A stretch of DNA of 64,000 nucleotides from JAIXWP01 sp041391745 (lineage in GTDB: Bacteria > Bacteroidota > Bacteroidia > Flavobacteriales_D > Sanyastnellaceae), in contig JAWKNK010000018.1 in assembly GCA_041391745.1 (NCBI GenBank), positions 1-64,000 on the forward strand, given 5' to 3'. Positions 27,061-38,141 of the stretch are shown here, piece after piece. The position numbers and the translations under genes were made by a program. Each line of letters begins with the position of its first letter. Positions within the stretch are counted from its first letter, which is position 1. The notes below the pieces were generated by a model, which saw only the letters and a program-made list of their open reading frames with translations, was not told the DNA's origin and did no database searches.

Positions 27061-29105
27061 TCTTGGCTTCTCTTTTTTACCATGGTTAAAATCGTTGCGA
27101 GTGCCACCGTTTCTCCCGTTTCGTCGTACACATCAACAAGGAACTTCACAATACCTTTTGCTATATCTTCCTCAGAACGCTTTTCTTGATCAATTTTTTC
27201 CTTTACAGTAAATCGAACACCAAGAGTCGCTCCTGGGTAAACAGGCTTTGTAAAACGCGCTTCATCAATTCCGTAGTTGAGAAGTACCGGACCTTTTTTG
27301 GGGTCTACAAATAAGCCTGCTGCTTTTGACAATACAAAGTAACCGTGTGCCACGCGTCCTTCAAAGATGGTTCCATCAAGTGATGTAGCATCCATGTGTG
27401 CGTAAAAATTATCGCCGCTCACATTTGCAAAGTTCACGATGTCTGCTTCGGTCACGGTATGTTTGTGGGTGAACACGGTATCCCCAACTCGCAAGTCTTC
27501 GAAATGTTGTCTAAACAAATGCGGATTTGCTTCAGGTTGTTCTGCTCCAGGTTGATAAACGTTGGTTACTGCTGTTAGGAAAGTCGGTGAACCTTGAATC
27601 GCTGTGCGCTGCAAATAGTGCATTACGCCGCGCTTTCCACCCATTTCTTCTCCACCGCCTGCACGACCAGGTCCGCCGTGAACCAGCAATGGCATTGGGC
27701 TTCCGTGACCAGTGCTCTCTTTCGCACTTTCTCTATTCAAAATCAGAACACGTCCATGGTGTGATGCCGCTCCGATAGTAAAATCCCGAGCAATCGTTCG
27801 GTCGTAGGTCGCAATACTGCACACCAATGATCCTTTACCAAGTTTTGTTAATTGAATAGCATCGTCCAAAGTTTTGTAAGGCATCACGGTGGTGATGGGG
27901 CCAAACGCCTCTACTTCGTGCGTTGCTCTTTTGTTGAATGGATCTTTATTCAATAAAAGGATTGGAGACATAAATGCCCCTTTTTCAAAATCTCCAGCAA
28001 TCAAATCTGCTTTTGATGGATCACCATAAACAATCTCCGAATCTTGTGTAAGCAATGCTAATTTTTCTAAGACATCTTTTCTTTGAGATTGTCCAGCCAA
28101 TGCTCCCATGCGCACGTTTTCATTGCGAGGGTCGCCAATAGCCGTTTTGCTGAACGCTTGGCCTAATGCAATTTGAACATCTTCTAAATATTGTTCTGGA
28201 ACAATTACGCGTCGAATTGCAGTACATTTTTGTCCACATTTCACGGTCACTTCTTTTCTTACTTCTTTGATAAAAGCATCGAACTCAGGAGTGCCTGGAG
28301 CCGCATCTTCGCCTAGCACAGATGCGTTCAAAGAGTCGGCTTCCATATTGAATGGAACTGCTTCATCCACGATGCGCGGATGACGTTTCAACATTCTGCC
28401 TGTAGAAGCACTTCCTGTGAAAGTAACGACGTCTTGTGAAATAACATGATCCAAAATGCCTTCAGCACTTCCGCAAACCAATTGCAGTGCGCCGTCTGGT
28501 AATATTTTAGAAGCAGCGATGTCTCTCACCACAGCTTCAGTCAAGTATGAAGTAATAGTGGCTGGTTTTACGATGGCAGGTACACCAGCCAGTAAATTCA
28601 CTGCAATTTTTTCAAGCATTCCCCAAATCGGGAAGTTGAAAGCATTGATGTGAATTGCAACGCCTTCTTTCGGCACCATGATGTGGTGACCAATGAAAGT
28701 GCCTTCTTTCGAAAGCTTTGCATACTCTCCATCGATATAATAGGGTTCATTGGGAAATTGTCGGCGTAGACTAGAGTAAGCAAACAAATTTCCAATACCA
28801 CCGTCGATATCAATCCAACTGTCAATCTTAGTCGCACCTGTGCGGTAACTCAAATCATAATATGAAGCTTTCTTCTCATTCAGGAAAAGTGCAAGGGCTT
28901 TGAGCATGCGTCCGCGCTCGTGAAATGTCATTTTGCGCAAAGCCGGTCCTCCAACAGTGCGGCCATAATGCATCATTTCACCAAAATCCAATCCTTGGCT
29001 GCTCGCTGTGGTGATGATTTCACCGGTAACGGCGTCAAACAATGGTTTCCCTTCTCCAGCTCCCGCTATCCATTGACCAAGAGCATAATTATGTAGTGCG
29101 TTCAT
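27057..29105 (-). CDS. paaZ: PaaZ, bifunctional aldehyde dehydrogenase / enoyl-CoA hydratase of phenylacetate degradation
   Basis: The 682-residue protein is colinear with PaaZ. Residues 1-520 are the aldehyde dehydrogenase with active-site Glu255 (PFNMEADSLNA) and Cys294 (VKCGQKCTAIRRV), close to Glu256/Cys295 of the E. coli enzyme. The C-terminal 150 residues are a MaoC-like hot-dog hydratase (TEADIVNFANVSGDNFYAHM, GRVAHGYFVLSKAAGLF). PaaZ opens the oxepin-CoA ring and oxidises the resulting semialdehyde. No other paa gene is in the window. The glycine-rich stretch LLVHGGPGRAGGGEEMGGKR is typical of the family. Confidence 0.95.
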   Translation of the reverse strand: MNALHNYALGQWIAGAGEGKPLFDAVTGEIITTASSQGLDFGEMMHYGRTVGGPALRKMTFHERGRMLKALALFLNEKKASYYDLSYRTGATKIDSWIDIDGGIGNLFAYSSLRRQFPNEPYYIDGEYAKLSKEGTFIGHHIMVPKEGVAIHINAFNFPIWGMLEKIAVNLLAGVPAIVKPATITSYLTEAVVRDIAASKILPDGALQLVCGSAEGILDHVISQDVVTFTGSASTGRMLKRHPRIVDEAVPFNMEADSLNASVLGEDAAPGTPEFDAFIKEVRKEVTVKCGQKCTAIRRVIVPEQYLEDVQIALGQAFSKTAIGDPRNENVRMGALAGQSQRKDVLEKLALLTQDSEIVYGDPSKADLIAGDFEKGAFMSPILLLNKDPFNKRATHEVEAFGPITTVMPYKTLDDAIQLTKLGKGSLVCSIATYDRTIARDFTIGAASHHGRVLILNRESAKESTGHGSPMPLLVHGGPGRAGGGEEMGGKRGVMHYLQRTAIQGSPTFLTAVTNVYQPGAEQPEANPHLFRQHFEDLRVGDTVFTHKHTVTEADIVNFANVSGDNFYAHMDATSLDGTIFEGRVAHGYFVLSKAAGLFVDPKKGPVLLNYGIDEARFTKPVYPGATLGVRFTVKEKIDQEKRSEEDIAKGIVKFLVDVYDETGETVALATILTMVKKRSQE

Positions 29106-29213
29106 AAGTTCAAATTAACGCCGCAAGTTACTAAATCGCCGCCATTTGGAAGGATTCCAAGAAGAGGGAATATGTGAATTGTTGTTTAATGTTTGATTTG
29201 TTAAATTTGTAAG

Positions 29214-29969
29214 ATGAAAACCAGAGCCTTAACCGCATTTTTAGCATTTTCTGTTGTCCTATTCTCTTGCAAAAAGGACGAGAAAGAAGAAACTCCAACT
29301 CCCACGGAATCGGTTCCAACTGTAAGGGTGAATATCTCGAACGAAGTTGATGGAACGGTAATTACCACAGGTGATTATTTATACACCAACGAGGCTGGTG
29401 AGCCCTACGGAGTGGGAATGTTGAAATACTACTTATCGTATTTCACCTTAATCAAAGATGATGGTACAGAAGTGGTGTTGAACGACCATAAATTAGTAGA
29501 TGGGTTAAACACTTCGAACAATTTTCTACAAAAATCTGGAATTCCAGAAGGAAACTATACAGGTGTGAAATTCTACATCGGAGTGGATGATGTACACAAT
29601 CATACCGGTGCTCAAGAAGGGGATTTAGACCCTATTAATGGCATGCTTTGGACCTGGAACACGGGTTATATTTTCTTCAAACATGAAGGTCAATACAGAA
29701 AGGCGGATCAGTCTTCTGCTTACATGACGTATCACTGGGCAACTGATCAAATGTACCAAAGCATTGAATTGCCTATTTCATTCACGCAGACAAAGGAAGA
29801 GAAAACGCTGAAGTTGACGTTCAACTTGAACGATTTGTATAGAACTCCAAACGTTGTGACATTCGAAGGAAACGATTTGCATCAGAGTTTGGCCGCAGGC
29901 GATCACGATTGGCTGTATGACTTGAAAGAGAACTTTCTGACAGCATTTACTGTTGAAGTAGTTTCATAA
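29214..29969 (+). CDS. MbnP-like copper-associated lipoprotein
   Basis: The 251-residue lipoprotein (FLAFSVVLFSCKKDEKE) matches the MbnP-like domain. It shows LKYYLSYFTLIKDDGTEVVL, GNYTGVKFYIGVDDVHNH, and the family block NGMLWTWNTGYIFFKHEGQY followed by THWATDQMY-like sequence (MTYHWATDQMY). MbnP binds copper after a tryptophan is oxidised to kynurenine by its di-heme partner MbnH. A di-heme enzyme gene begins 18 bp downstream, the same pairing. No methanobactin genes are seen, so this is the widespread MbnP/MbnH pair outside methanobactin loci. Confidence 0.8.
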   Translation: MKTRALTAFLAFSVVLFSCKKDEKEETPTPTESVPTVRVNISNEVDGTVITTGDYLYTNEAGEPYGVGMLKYYLSYFTLIKDDGTEVVLNDHKLVDGLNTSNNFLQKSGIPEGNYTGVKFYIGVDDVHNHTGAQEGDLDPINGMLWTWNTGYIFFKHEGQYRKADQSSAYMTYHWATDQMYQSIELPISFTQTKEEKTLKLTFNLNDLYRTPNVVTFEGNDLHQSLAAGDHDWLYDLKENFLTAFTVEVVS

Positions 29970-29986
29970 AAAAAATATATCTGAAA

Positions 29987-31038
29987 ATGAAGAGATACAT
30001 CTCTTACTTGCGTTGGCAGTTGTAGTTTTTGCCTTTGGATGTAAAAAAGACGAAGAGACGGAACAAGTGGTGCCTACTACTGGTCCGACTCCATACACTT
30101 TGGTGATTCCGCAAGGATTGCCTCCAATGCAAATTCCAGCTGACAACCCATTGACAGTAGAAGGTATTGCTTTGGTAAAAAGTTGTTTTACGATCCGATA
30201 CTTTCAGGTAATAATACGCAGTCATGTTCGAGCTGCCACCAGCCACATAGCGGATTCTCTCATTTACTATCGCATTCTGTGGGAATTGACGGCCTTCCAG
30301 GAAGAAGAAATTCTATGCCTATTATCAACTTGGGATGGCAGCCTGGATTCTTTTTGGGATGGTGGTGCGGCAGACATCGAAAGTCAAGTACTCGGCCCCA
30401 TTCAAAATCCTTTGGAACTCCACGAAACATTGGAGAATGTAGTTTCAAAATTGTCAGAACATTCTGAATACCCCGCATTATTTAAAGCGGCTTTTGAAAC
30501 CGACGAAATCAGCATCGTTCATGTAATGCGTGCAATCGCTCAATTTGAACGTACGATGGTGAGCGGCAACTCCAGATATGATCAATATGTGAGAGGAGAG
30601 GCATCGCTTACCCCATTGGAATTGCAAGGATTGGATTTGTATAGCGACATGATGAAAGGCGATTGCAATCACTGTCACGTGCTAGGGTCTACATTTTCTG
30701 ATTTTGAATACAGAAACACTGGTCTTGATTCATTGAGTCCAGATTTGGGCAGATACTACATCACCTTACTTGAAAGTGACATGGGGAAATTCAAGACTCC
30801 GAGCTTGAGAAATATCGCTGCTACTCCGCCATATATGCACGATGGAAGATTCTGGACACTGAAAGAATGTGTAGAACATTACAACACAGGTTTCCACTAT
30901 GCAGCCAATCTTGATGGCAATCTTGCAATGGCTCAAAAAGGCCGCATGACTGATCAAGAAATGGATGCAATAGTGGCGTTTCTACTCACCTTAAATGATG
31001 ATGAGTTTTTGAATAATCCTGCGTTCCGTCCAGAATAA
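29987..31038 (+). CDS. MbnH/MauG-like di-heme enzyme, three frameshifts
   Basis: The protein starts MKRYI at 29987. After a frame slip near 30003 it continues as LLALAVVVFAFGCKKDE, a lipoprotein signal. The longest open frame (30013-31038) hides the first heme site: between about 30180 and 30350 the true reading is in another frame, giving KLFYDPILSGNNTQSCSSCH and GLPGRRNSMPIINLGWQPGF. The second heme is CNHCHVLGSTFSDF, followed by KFKTPSLRNIAATPPYMHDG and the distal end YNTGFHYAAN. The length of about 350 residues fits MbnH. It is encoded directly after its presumed substrate MbnP. Confidence 0.85.
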
Positions 31039-31040
31039 TT

Positions 31041-32199
31041 TTATTCTTCTTCGGCTTTATTTTTTGACATCATGAGCAATGTGTATGCACCTTGTGTCAC
31101 AATTTGCTTTTGAATCCATTCAGGACTTACAAGCAACTCCTCTTTGTTTTCATCGAGTGCTCGATGAGTCACTTCCTGTCATCTTGAAGGAGTGCTCAGT
31201 GTCTGTTCCAATCATTTTTTCAAAAATATAATCCTTTCCTTCCCACGAAACGATCGCTGCTTGTGGTATCACTATGCCCGAGTTGTTGTTGGTCTGAACA
31301 TCGGCTTTCACATATGTTCCAGGCACCCATGACTCAGGGTAGTTGTTTGCTTTACAATAAATTTCTCCAACACCTTCTGCATTAAGTGTGTTGTTGATGG
31401 AAAGTACTTCAACATTGATTTTATTTTCAGGTGCATTCAAGGCATAAATTTGAACTTCCATGTTTTCGTGAATGCTCTGTGCATCATTGGCAAAAAATTG
31501 AATTACGGCGTGCATATTGTCTCTTCCGGAAACTTCTACTACCACGTCTTCTGGACGCATCAATCTTCCAGGATTAATGTTGAGCGCATTCACATATCCG
31601 TTCAACGGACTTTTAATAGCTACAGATTTACTGATGTTTGATTCAGACAAACCGTTCGCCTCAATTCCGATGAATGCAAGTTTCTCAGCTAATGATTTTA
31701 CAGCAATCTTAGAAGATTCAAATGCCATTTTCGCTTGCTCTTTATTCTTATTACTTACCGCATTGGCTTGATTCAACTCGGACTGACGCACGAACTCTTT
31801 TTCATTTAATTCTAATTCAGCTTTAGCTGTGAGGTAGTCTTGTTGGAGTTGAATGAATTGCTCATTTTCAGCAATAAAAAGTGTACTGCCTTTTTTTACA
31901 AATTGACCAGGCAAGACATTAGAAGAAACAATGTATCCGCCAAGTGGCAAACACACTGATGCTTTTTGATTAAATCCAGATTCCATTTTTCCGTTCAAGA
32001 CGATGATGCGACCTGAGTTGGATAATTGCGGTGCCTCAAATTTCACATTGGCTTTTTGCCATTGTTCTTCATTGAGTACTACCACGTCTTCAGTAGATGT
32101 GGTTTCAGTGTTTACCTCAGCAGAATTTTCTGGTGAGCTTGAGCAGCTAGCAACAAAAATGGATGCTGCGAATATGATGATTTTATTTATCGTAGTCAT
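31041..32199 (-). CDS. CusB/CzcB-type membrane fusion protein of a heavy-metal RND pump, one frameshift
   Basis: A lipoprotein signal (IIIFAASIFVASCSSS) leads into the barrel-sandwich and hairpin of an RND periplasmic adaptor: CLPLGGYIVSSNVLPGQFVK, a coiled hairpin LQQDYLTAKAELELNEKEF, and SPLNGYVNALNINPGR. The frame stops at 31150, but after one base shift near 31175 it continues EVTHRALDENKEELLVSPEW and ends at 31041 (SKNKAEEE). It bridges the inner-membrane pump and the outer-membrane channel. The start lies 3 bp after the stop of the pump gene. Confidence 0.88.
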
Positions 32200-32202
32200 G
32201 AC

Positions 32203-35200
32203 TTATTGTATTGGGGAGTAAGTGTGAAGAATGGATAATTGAGTGGAATATTCCAAGCATGTTTGGAGATATTCTAATTGGGTGTCGTTTCTCCATTGCT
32301 GAAGGGCTATCCATTCCACAATGCTGATTTCACCTTTTTCTAATAATTGTAAATTGATGCTCGACCAATCGGATTGGGCTGCCGAAAGTCGTTGTTCATA
32401 CTGTTCAATGGATTGATTGAGCGTGGTGGCTTTAAAATAAACAGCATCATAATCCTTCTGTGTTTTGTTCAAAGCAAACCATTCTTGGTTGGTCTGTGCA
32501 CTGAGCGAAACAGCATTCGATTGAAGCTTTCTTTTATTCGCACCAAATAAAGGAATCGAAATACCCGCCTGAACGGTGTAGAAGTAGGAGTCATTTCCAT
32601 AATAGACATCGTAACCTTCGGTATTTTGATAGCCCTTAATGGTCATTGCAGCAACACCTAAATGGTAAACGGGTAGTCGCTGACCAACAATAGAGGATCT
32701 ATCATTTTTTACCAATTCAATGCGATTGGTTTCTAGCAAAACGTTTTCATTTTTTGAAAGCTGCGAAGCATCAAGCTTGTCCATTAAACCAGGCTTCTGC
32801 CAGGTGGATTGAACATTTGCATAATCAAAATCTGGAAGATATGCTTGAATATTCGCCGTGGAAACTACCATTTGTTGCTTCACAGATGTAAGTCTGTTAT
32901 GAAGCTTCCAAAGCTGCTCTTCGAGCATCGATACTTCCCATGCAGCACTTTCACCTTTTTCGAATCGCAGTCGCATTTTATCTACTGCTATTTCCATATT
33001 TTGGATGGAATTGCTCAAGAGTTTTTCTTGTTGAAGAAGAATCAGCGTGTGATAATAATTTTCTTCTATGACTTGTCTGATTTTCTTTTTCTCTGCGTCG
33101 AGTAATATGGCATTCTCTTTTGCGAGTAGCAGATACCTTTCTCGTTGCGCTTTGTATAGCTTCATCGAATTGATACTTTGATCTACTACCAAACGATGAT
33201 CCATAGCGGCGCTATTCACTTGACCGTATTCTGCGCTGATATTTGTAGCATCCAGTGCGGCTTTGATATTAGCTAGTGTTTCATATTCCTCTACTTTCTT
33301 CTGCATGGCCTGAATAGCAACGCTTTCATTTGTTGCTTTCAATACTAAAGCTTCTAACTCTACAGAATCTTGAGCGTGTGCAAATGAGGATACAAACAAT
33401 CCGATTATCATCACCGAAGTGATTTTATGGATGCTCATTTTTCTTTCTTTTCTGTTTTGAAATAATAGATAAAGCATAGGCAATACAAATAGGGTGAGTA
33501 CTGTCGCAGTGAGCAATCCGCCGATGACAACAGTGGCAAGAGGTCTTTGCACCTCCGCACCAGCACCGTTGCTCAAAGCCATTGGAAGGAAGCCTAACGA
33601 TGCAACACTTGCCGTCATCAACACCGGACGAAGTCTGCTCTTTGTCGCTTCCATTACACATTGCATCGCTGTCTTATCGCCTTGATGATGTAAGCGATTA
33701 ATTTCACTCAACAATACAATTCCGTTGAGCACGGCAACACCGAAAAGTGCGATGAAACCAACTCCTGCGGATATACTGAATGGTAAATCTCTCAACCATA
33801 GTGCAAACACACCACCAATGGCACTCAGCGGAATTGCTGAATAAATCAACAAGCTCTGTCCAATCGATTTGAAGGCAAAGTAGAGTAGAAGTAAAATGAG
33901 TAGAAGCGCAATTGGCACGGCTATCATGAGGCGAGATACTGCTTGTTGAAGATTTTCAAAAGCACCACCATACGTCATGGAATAGCCAGATGGCAAACTC
34001 AATTTATCTTTCACTTTTTGTTGAAGTTCAGTTACGATACTTTCTACGTCTCTTCCTCTCACATTGAAACCGACAATAATTCTTCTTCGTGTGTTGTCTC
34101 TTTGAATTTGATAAGGTCCATTCACTATTTCAACATTGGCTATGCTTGATAGTGGTAGCTTCATTCCTGAAGGTGCATCAATAAGCAATTGTTGCACGTT
34201 TTGAAGGGATTTGCGTTGTGTGGTATCTAACTTTACCGCAAGATCAAAACGCTTTTCACCTTCATAAACTTGACCAGTTACTTTTCCTGCAAATGCAGCT
34301 TCTACCATAGCATTCACTTGATCGATGGCGATGCCATATCGCGCAAGTTCTTCTCTTTTATAGTTGACCACAATTTGCGGCATGCCCGAAACCGTCTCTA
34401 CGTACAAGTCTTTTGCTCCATCTATTGTATTAATGATGGATCCCAATTGAGATGCGTAATCTGAAAGGGTGTCCAGATTTTCACCATATATTTTACACAC
34501 CACATCTTGTCGAGCGCCTGTCATCAATTCATTAAAGCGCATCTGAACGGGAAACTGAAATCCAGTTGTAATGCCTGGCACACTTGCCATTCGAGCGCCC
34601 ATCTTTTCTGCGAGCTCATCAAATGTTTTAGCAGAAGTCCATTCTTTTTTGTCTTTTAAAATGATCATCAAGTCGCTCGCTTCGATAGGCATTGGATCGG
34701 TTGGAATTTCACCACTTCCGATTTTGGTAACCACCTTTTCTACTTCTGGAAATTCATCCAAAAGTATTTTGGCGGCTTGCTGAGTAGAAGCGATGGTAGT
34801 TTGAAGATTTGACCCCGTAAGCACGCGCGTGTCTACTGCAAAATCACCTTCTTCAAGTTCTGGAATAAATTCACCTCCCATGTTGGAAAAAGTAAATACT
34901 GCTAGAACAAAAAGAATCAAACTACCACCGATCCACTTCGTTTTATGTTGAATAGCTTTATGCAATACTTTACGCTGTAAGCATGTTCGATTTTTAGCAT
35001 TATCCGATCGCTCCAGTTTGGTTTGTGCGTTCGTGGTTGCTTCAAGAGCAGCGCACTCATCATTGGAACATAAGTAAGAGAAAGCAAGAAAGCACCGAGT
35101 ATAGCAAACGCTACTGTCTGTGCCATCGGCTTAAACATTTTTCCCTCGATACCTTCCAGGGAGAGAATTGGAAGGTAAACGATAAGAATAATGAGCTGGC

Positions 35201-36554
35201 CAAATACTGCGGCATTCATCATTCGTGATGCCGAAGTTTTTACATAACCTTCTCTTTCCTGAGTGGATAATTTATGCTGTAGCTGCTTGGAGTGAAGTTG
35301 ATGCAGCACAGCTTCTACAATGATTACAGCACCGTCAATGATAAGTCCGAAATCGAGTGCACCTAGGCTCATAAGGTTACCACTCACTCCAAACATATTC
35401 ATCATGATTACTGCAAAAAGCATTGCTAGTGGAATAACACTAGCCACAAGTAGCCCTGCTCTTAGTTGACCCAAGAACAGGATGAGAACAAATAATACGA
35501 TCAACGCACCTTCTGCTAAGTTTTTCTCAACTGTTGAAATCGCATTGTTTACCATTTTAGTTCTATCCAAAAATGGTTCTATGATGATTCCTTCAGGGAG
35601 GGTTTGTTGAATTTCTGCGATTTTATTTTTCACATTGTCGATGACCTTTGATGAGTTCTCACCTTTAAGCATCATCACAATGGCTCCAGCAACTTCGCCT
35701 TGATCATTGAAGCACATAGCTCCAAATCGAGTAGCTGTTCCTTCTCTCACTGTTGCTACATCTTTGATCAGAACAGGGAATCCAGCAGCCGATTGTCGGA
35801 TTGGAATGTTTTCAATGTGTGATTTGTTCTGAAGCAAACCTTCTGTGCGAATAAACAATGCAGTAGGTCCGCGCTCAATATAGCTTCCTCCTGCATTTTG
35901 ATTGTTGGATTCGAGCGCATTGAAAATTTCTGAAATAGAAATGTTACTCGCTTTCAATTTGTCGGGTTGAATCACCACTTCCCATTGCTTGAGATTTCCT
36001 CCAAAAGAAGATACATCCGCCACACCTTCTGTTCCCAAAAGCTGACGACGAACTATCCAATCTTGAATGGTTCTCAAATCTGTGGTAGTATACTTCGATT
36101 CGTATCCTTTTTTCGGGCGCACAACATATTGATAGATTTCACCTAATCCTGTGCTCACAGGTCCAAGTGTAGGAGCTTGAATATTCACAGGCAGGTCGCC
36201 TTGTATTTGAACCAATCGTTCTGATACTTGCTGACGCGCGAGATAAATATTTACATCGTCTTTGAATACGATGGTAACAAGCGACAATCCAAATCGCGAA
36301 AAGCTTCGAATGCTCTTCGTGCCCGGAATGTTGGCATTTGCCTGCTCTATTGGAAAGGTGATAAGCCTTTCAATATCTGTTGCTCCCAATGATGGAGCCA
36401 CAGTAATAATTTGCACTTGGTTGTCGGTAATATCCGGCACAGCATCTATCGGAAGACGCGTTACTTCTAAGGCACCATATGCAATTAGCCCTAGGACCAT
36501 CAACGCAACAATCAGTTTGTTACGGATGGAAAAATCTATAATATGTTGAAGCAT
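32203..36554 (-). CDS. CzcA/CusA heavy-metal RND pump fused to a TolC-like outer membrane factor, one frameshift
   Basis: Two overlapping frames (34917-36554 and 32203-34965) make one protein of about 1450 residues; total length is one base short of a codon multiple. The first 1040 residues are an HME-type RND pump: VTRLPIDAVPDITDNQVQI, the family signature GALDFGLIIDGAVIIVEA in the fourth membrane segment, and LPLSSIANVE. The last 411 residues are TolC-like, with long heptad helices and FYTVQAGISIPLFGANKRK. At the join, KMSIHKITSVMIIGLFVSSF followed by AHAQ looks like a signal peptide with its own ATG at 33438. Such fusions are known in Bacteroidota. The substrate is probably a mono- or divalent metal such as Cu, Co, Zn or Cd. 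Confidence 0.9.
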
Positions 36555-36634
36555 TTTTCCTTGAAAAATTGAATTTTAAGAATACACGAAGTCCTTCCAA
36601 TGGTTATTGAAAGCAAATTGAAAAAACAGTAATC

Positions 36635-37032
36635 TTAAAATTTGGGCGGCTGCCAGATGTTGTCTATCAAATTGATGGCTTTAGCAGAAACCTCAGGAAG
36701 AGGAAGCCATTCATTGATACTTAGGAAACTTGGAAAATCGAATTGAAATGTTTGAAAAATAGCTGTGAGCTGAACTCCTGAATCAACTTATGCTCTGCCT
36801 TGAACGGCAATTTCATATCGTCTGCATAATCGGCATCGTGCACTGTCTCTTGAAAATAGTGCATGTCGAAAAATTCTAACAATGTCATCGACGAATTGTG
36901 ATCCGTGTGTTGCTGGTAATGCTCAATCAATTCAGCCACTTTGAAAAGCTCATTAATAATACTACAGCGACAAGCGGTAACAGATACCATTTGCACAACG
37001 AGTATATAAATGAAGAGCTTTTTTAACATCAC
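36635..37032 (-). CDS. Small exported His/Asp-rich protein at the head of the metal efflux operon, one frameshift
   Basis: The protein has a signal peptide (LFIYILVVQMVSVTAC) and a helical body with scattered His and Asp (LIEHYQQHTDHNSSMTLLEF, YFQETVHDADYADDMK). The open frame stops at 36721. One base added near 36757 extends it as FQFDFPSFLSINEWLPLPEV to a stop at 36635, about 131 residues in all. Small proteins of this kind commonly precede czc/cus operons in Bacteroidota, possibly as periplasmic metal sensors or chaperones. It lies 80 bp upstream of the pump gene on the same strand. Confidence 0.55.
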
Positions 37033-37165
37033 GACAAAAATGCATTAAATATTCATTCGAGCAAGGTGATATTGGTCACAAAATGAAATTTCAATCAAAA
37101 TTCTTGATTTTGAACATTAAAATCACTAAAATTGTAGTTGACCTTAAGTACCTAAACCAAATAAA

Positions 37166-38137
37166 ATGAAGTCAATTTTACTTTCAGGACTGGCCATCGC
37201 AGCATCACTTCAGATGGCTGCCAATGACCCACAATTTATTGTAGAAAAAGTAGATAATAATGGCTTAGTAGCCGGAAACACTTATCGTGTTTATGTTCAA
37301 TTGCAAGACGAAGGACAGTCGGTTCATGCTGTTTGGGGAGATTTAGAACATCCTTTAATGATCGAATCTACCGCACCTTTTTATCAAAATGCTCTATGCG
37401 GAGCTTCAAGCAGAGGTTTCGTGTCTGCTCTTGCGGCCGTAGACCCAACAACGGCTTATGATTCATATATTTCTCTTGGCTATAAAACTGCCGATGCGAA
37501 TACGCTTTGGGATATTGGAGTTGATTTTACAACTTTCGAAGATGGTGGTGAAATCCTAGCCAATAATGGTTCGTGGTTCTTACTTCCTACAGACGCTAAA
37601 ACGATGCCCCAAGAACAAGGGCTTGTTTTCTTTGGTCAGTTTACGACATCGGGTGTAGCAACGGGAAAGGTAAACCTTCAAGGTAAAAATGCAGACGGAA
37701 GCATTTGGAGAGCATACGATGTTTCATTTACAACAGCGAATGCACAAACCTTTGGTTGTACCAATTCAGCGGCCTCAAATTTCAATGCTGAGGCGACTTT
37801 CGATGATGGAAGTTGCGATACCTCTGCAAGTGAAACTTCACTTTCTGTAGAAACGATTGCAGAAGTTATCTCAGAAGATTGGTCGGTTTTTCCTAATCCC
37901 GTTCGTGATCAATTGATCCATATTCAATTCAATTCGGACAATGCTCAAAACGAAAAATACCGTATTGAGATTTTTGATTTGAGCGGGAAATTGATTTCTG
38001 CAAATGAATTGAGCAGCGGTGCATGGGTAGCTGGAAATAGAGTAACTATTGAGCAAGCTTTAGCTGCTGGTACTTACAAAATCGTTCTTTCTACTAAAGA
38101 AAAGTCTACTTCAAAGACACTTGTGGTAGCGAAGTAA
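37166..38137 (+). CDS. Secreted T9SS cargo protein with TSP3-like calcium loop
   Basis: The 323-residue protein has a signal peptide (MKSILLSGLAIAASLQMAA). A beta-rich domain of about 190 residues resembles the N-terminus of the protein at 46887 (both open with an Ala- and Asp-rich sheet about display of dates and prices-like loops, no known family). A loop GCTNSAASNFNAEATFDDGS resembling thrombospondin type 3 repeats follows, and a T9SS type A sorting domain begins WSVFPNPVRDQLIHIQF and ends KTLVVAK. It should be exported by the Por system and anchored or released at the surface. The function of the main domain is unknown. Confidence 0.75.
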   Translation: MKSILLSGLAIAASLQMAANDPQFIVEKVDNNGLVAGNTYRVYVQLQDEGQSVHAVWGDLEHPLMIESTAPFYQNALCGASSRGFVSALAAVDPTTAYDSYISLGYKTADANTLWDIGVDFTTFEDGGEILANNGSWFLLPTDAKTMPQEQGLVFFGQFTTSGVATGKVNLQGKNADGSIWRAYDVSFTTANAQTFGCTNSAASNFNAEATFDDGSCDTSASETSLSVETIAEVISEDWSVFPNPVRDQLIHIQFNSDNAQNEKYRIEIFDLSGKLISANELSSGAWVAGNRVTIEQALAAGTYKIVLSTKEKSTSKTLVVAK

Positions 38138-38141
38138 TTCG

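Noticed and set aside
29180..29213. TAAATTTG at 29202-29209 as promoter of the MbnP-like gene
   Set aside because: It lies only 4 bp before the start codon, leaving no room for the transcription start.
30183..30467. Separate 94-codon gene with a CSSCH motif
   Set aside because: It is the missing middle of the MbnH-like gene in a shifted frame, not an independent gene.
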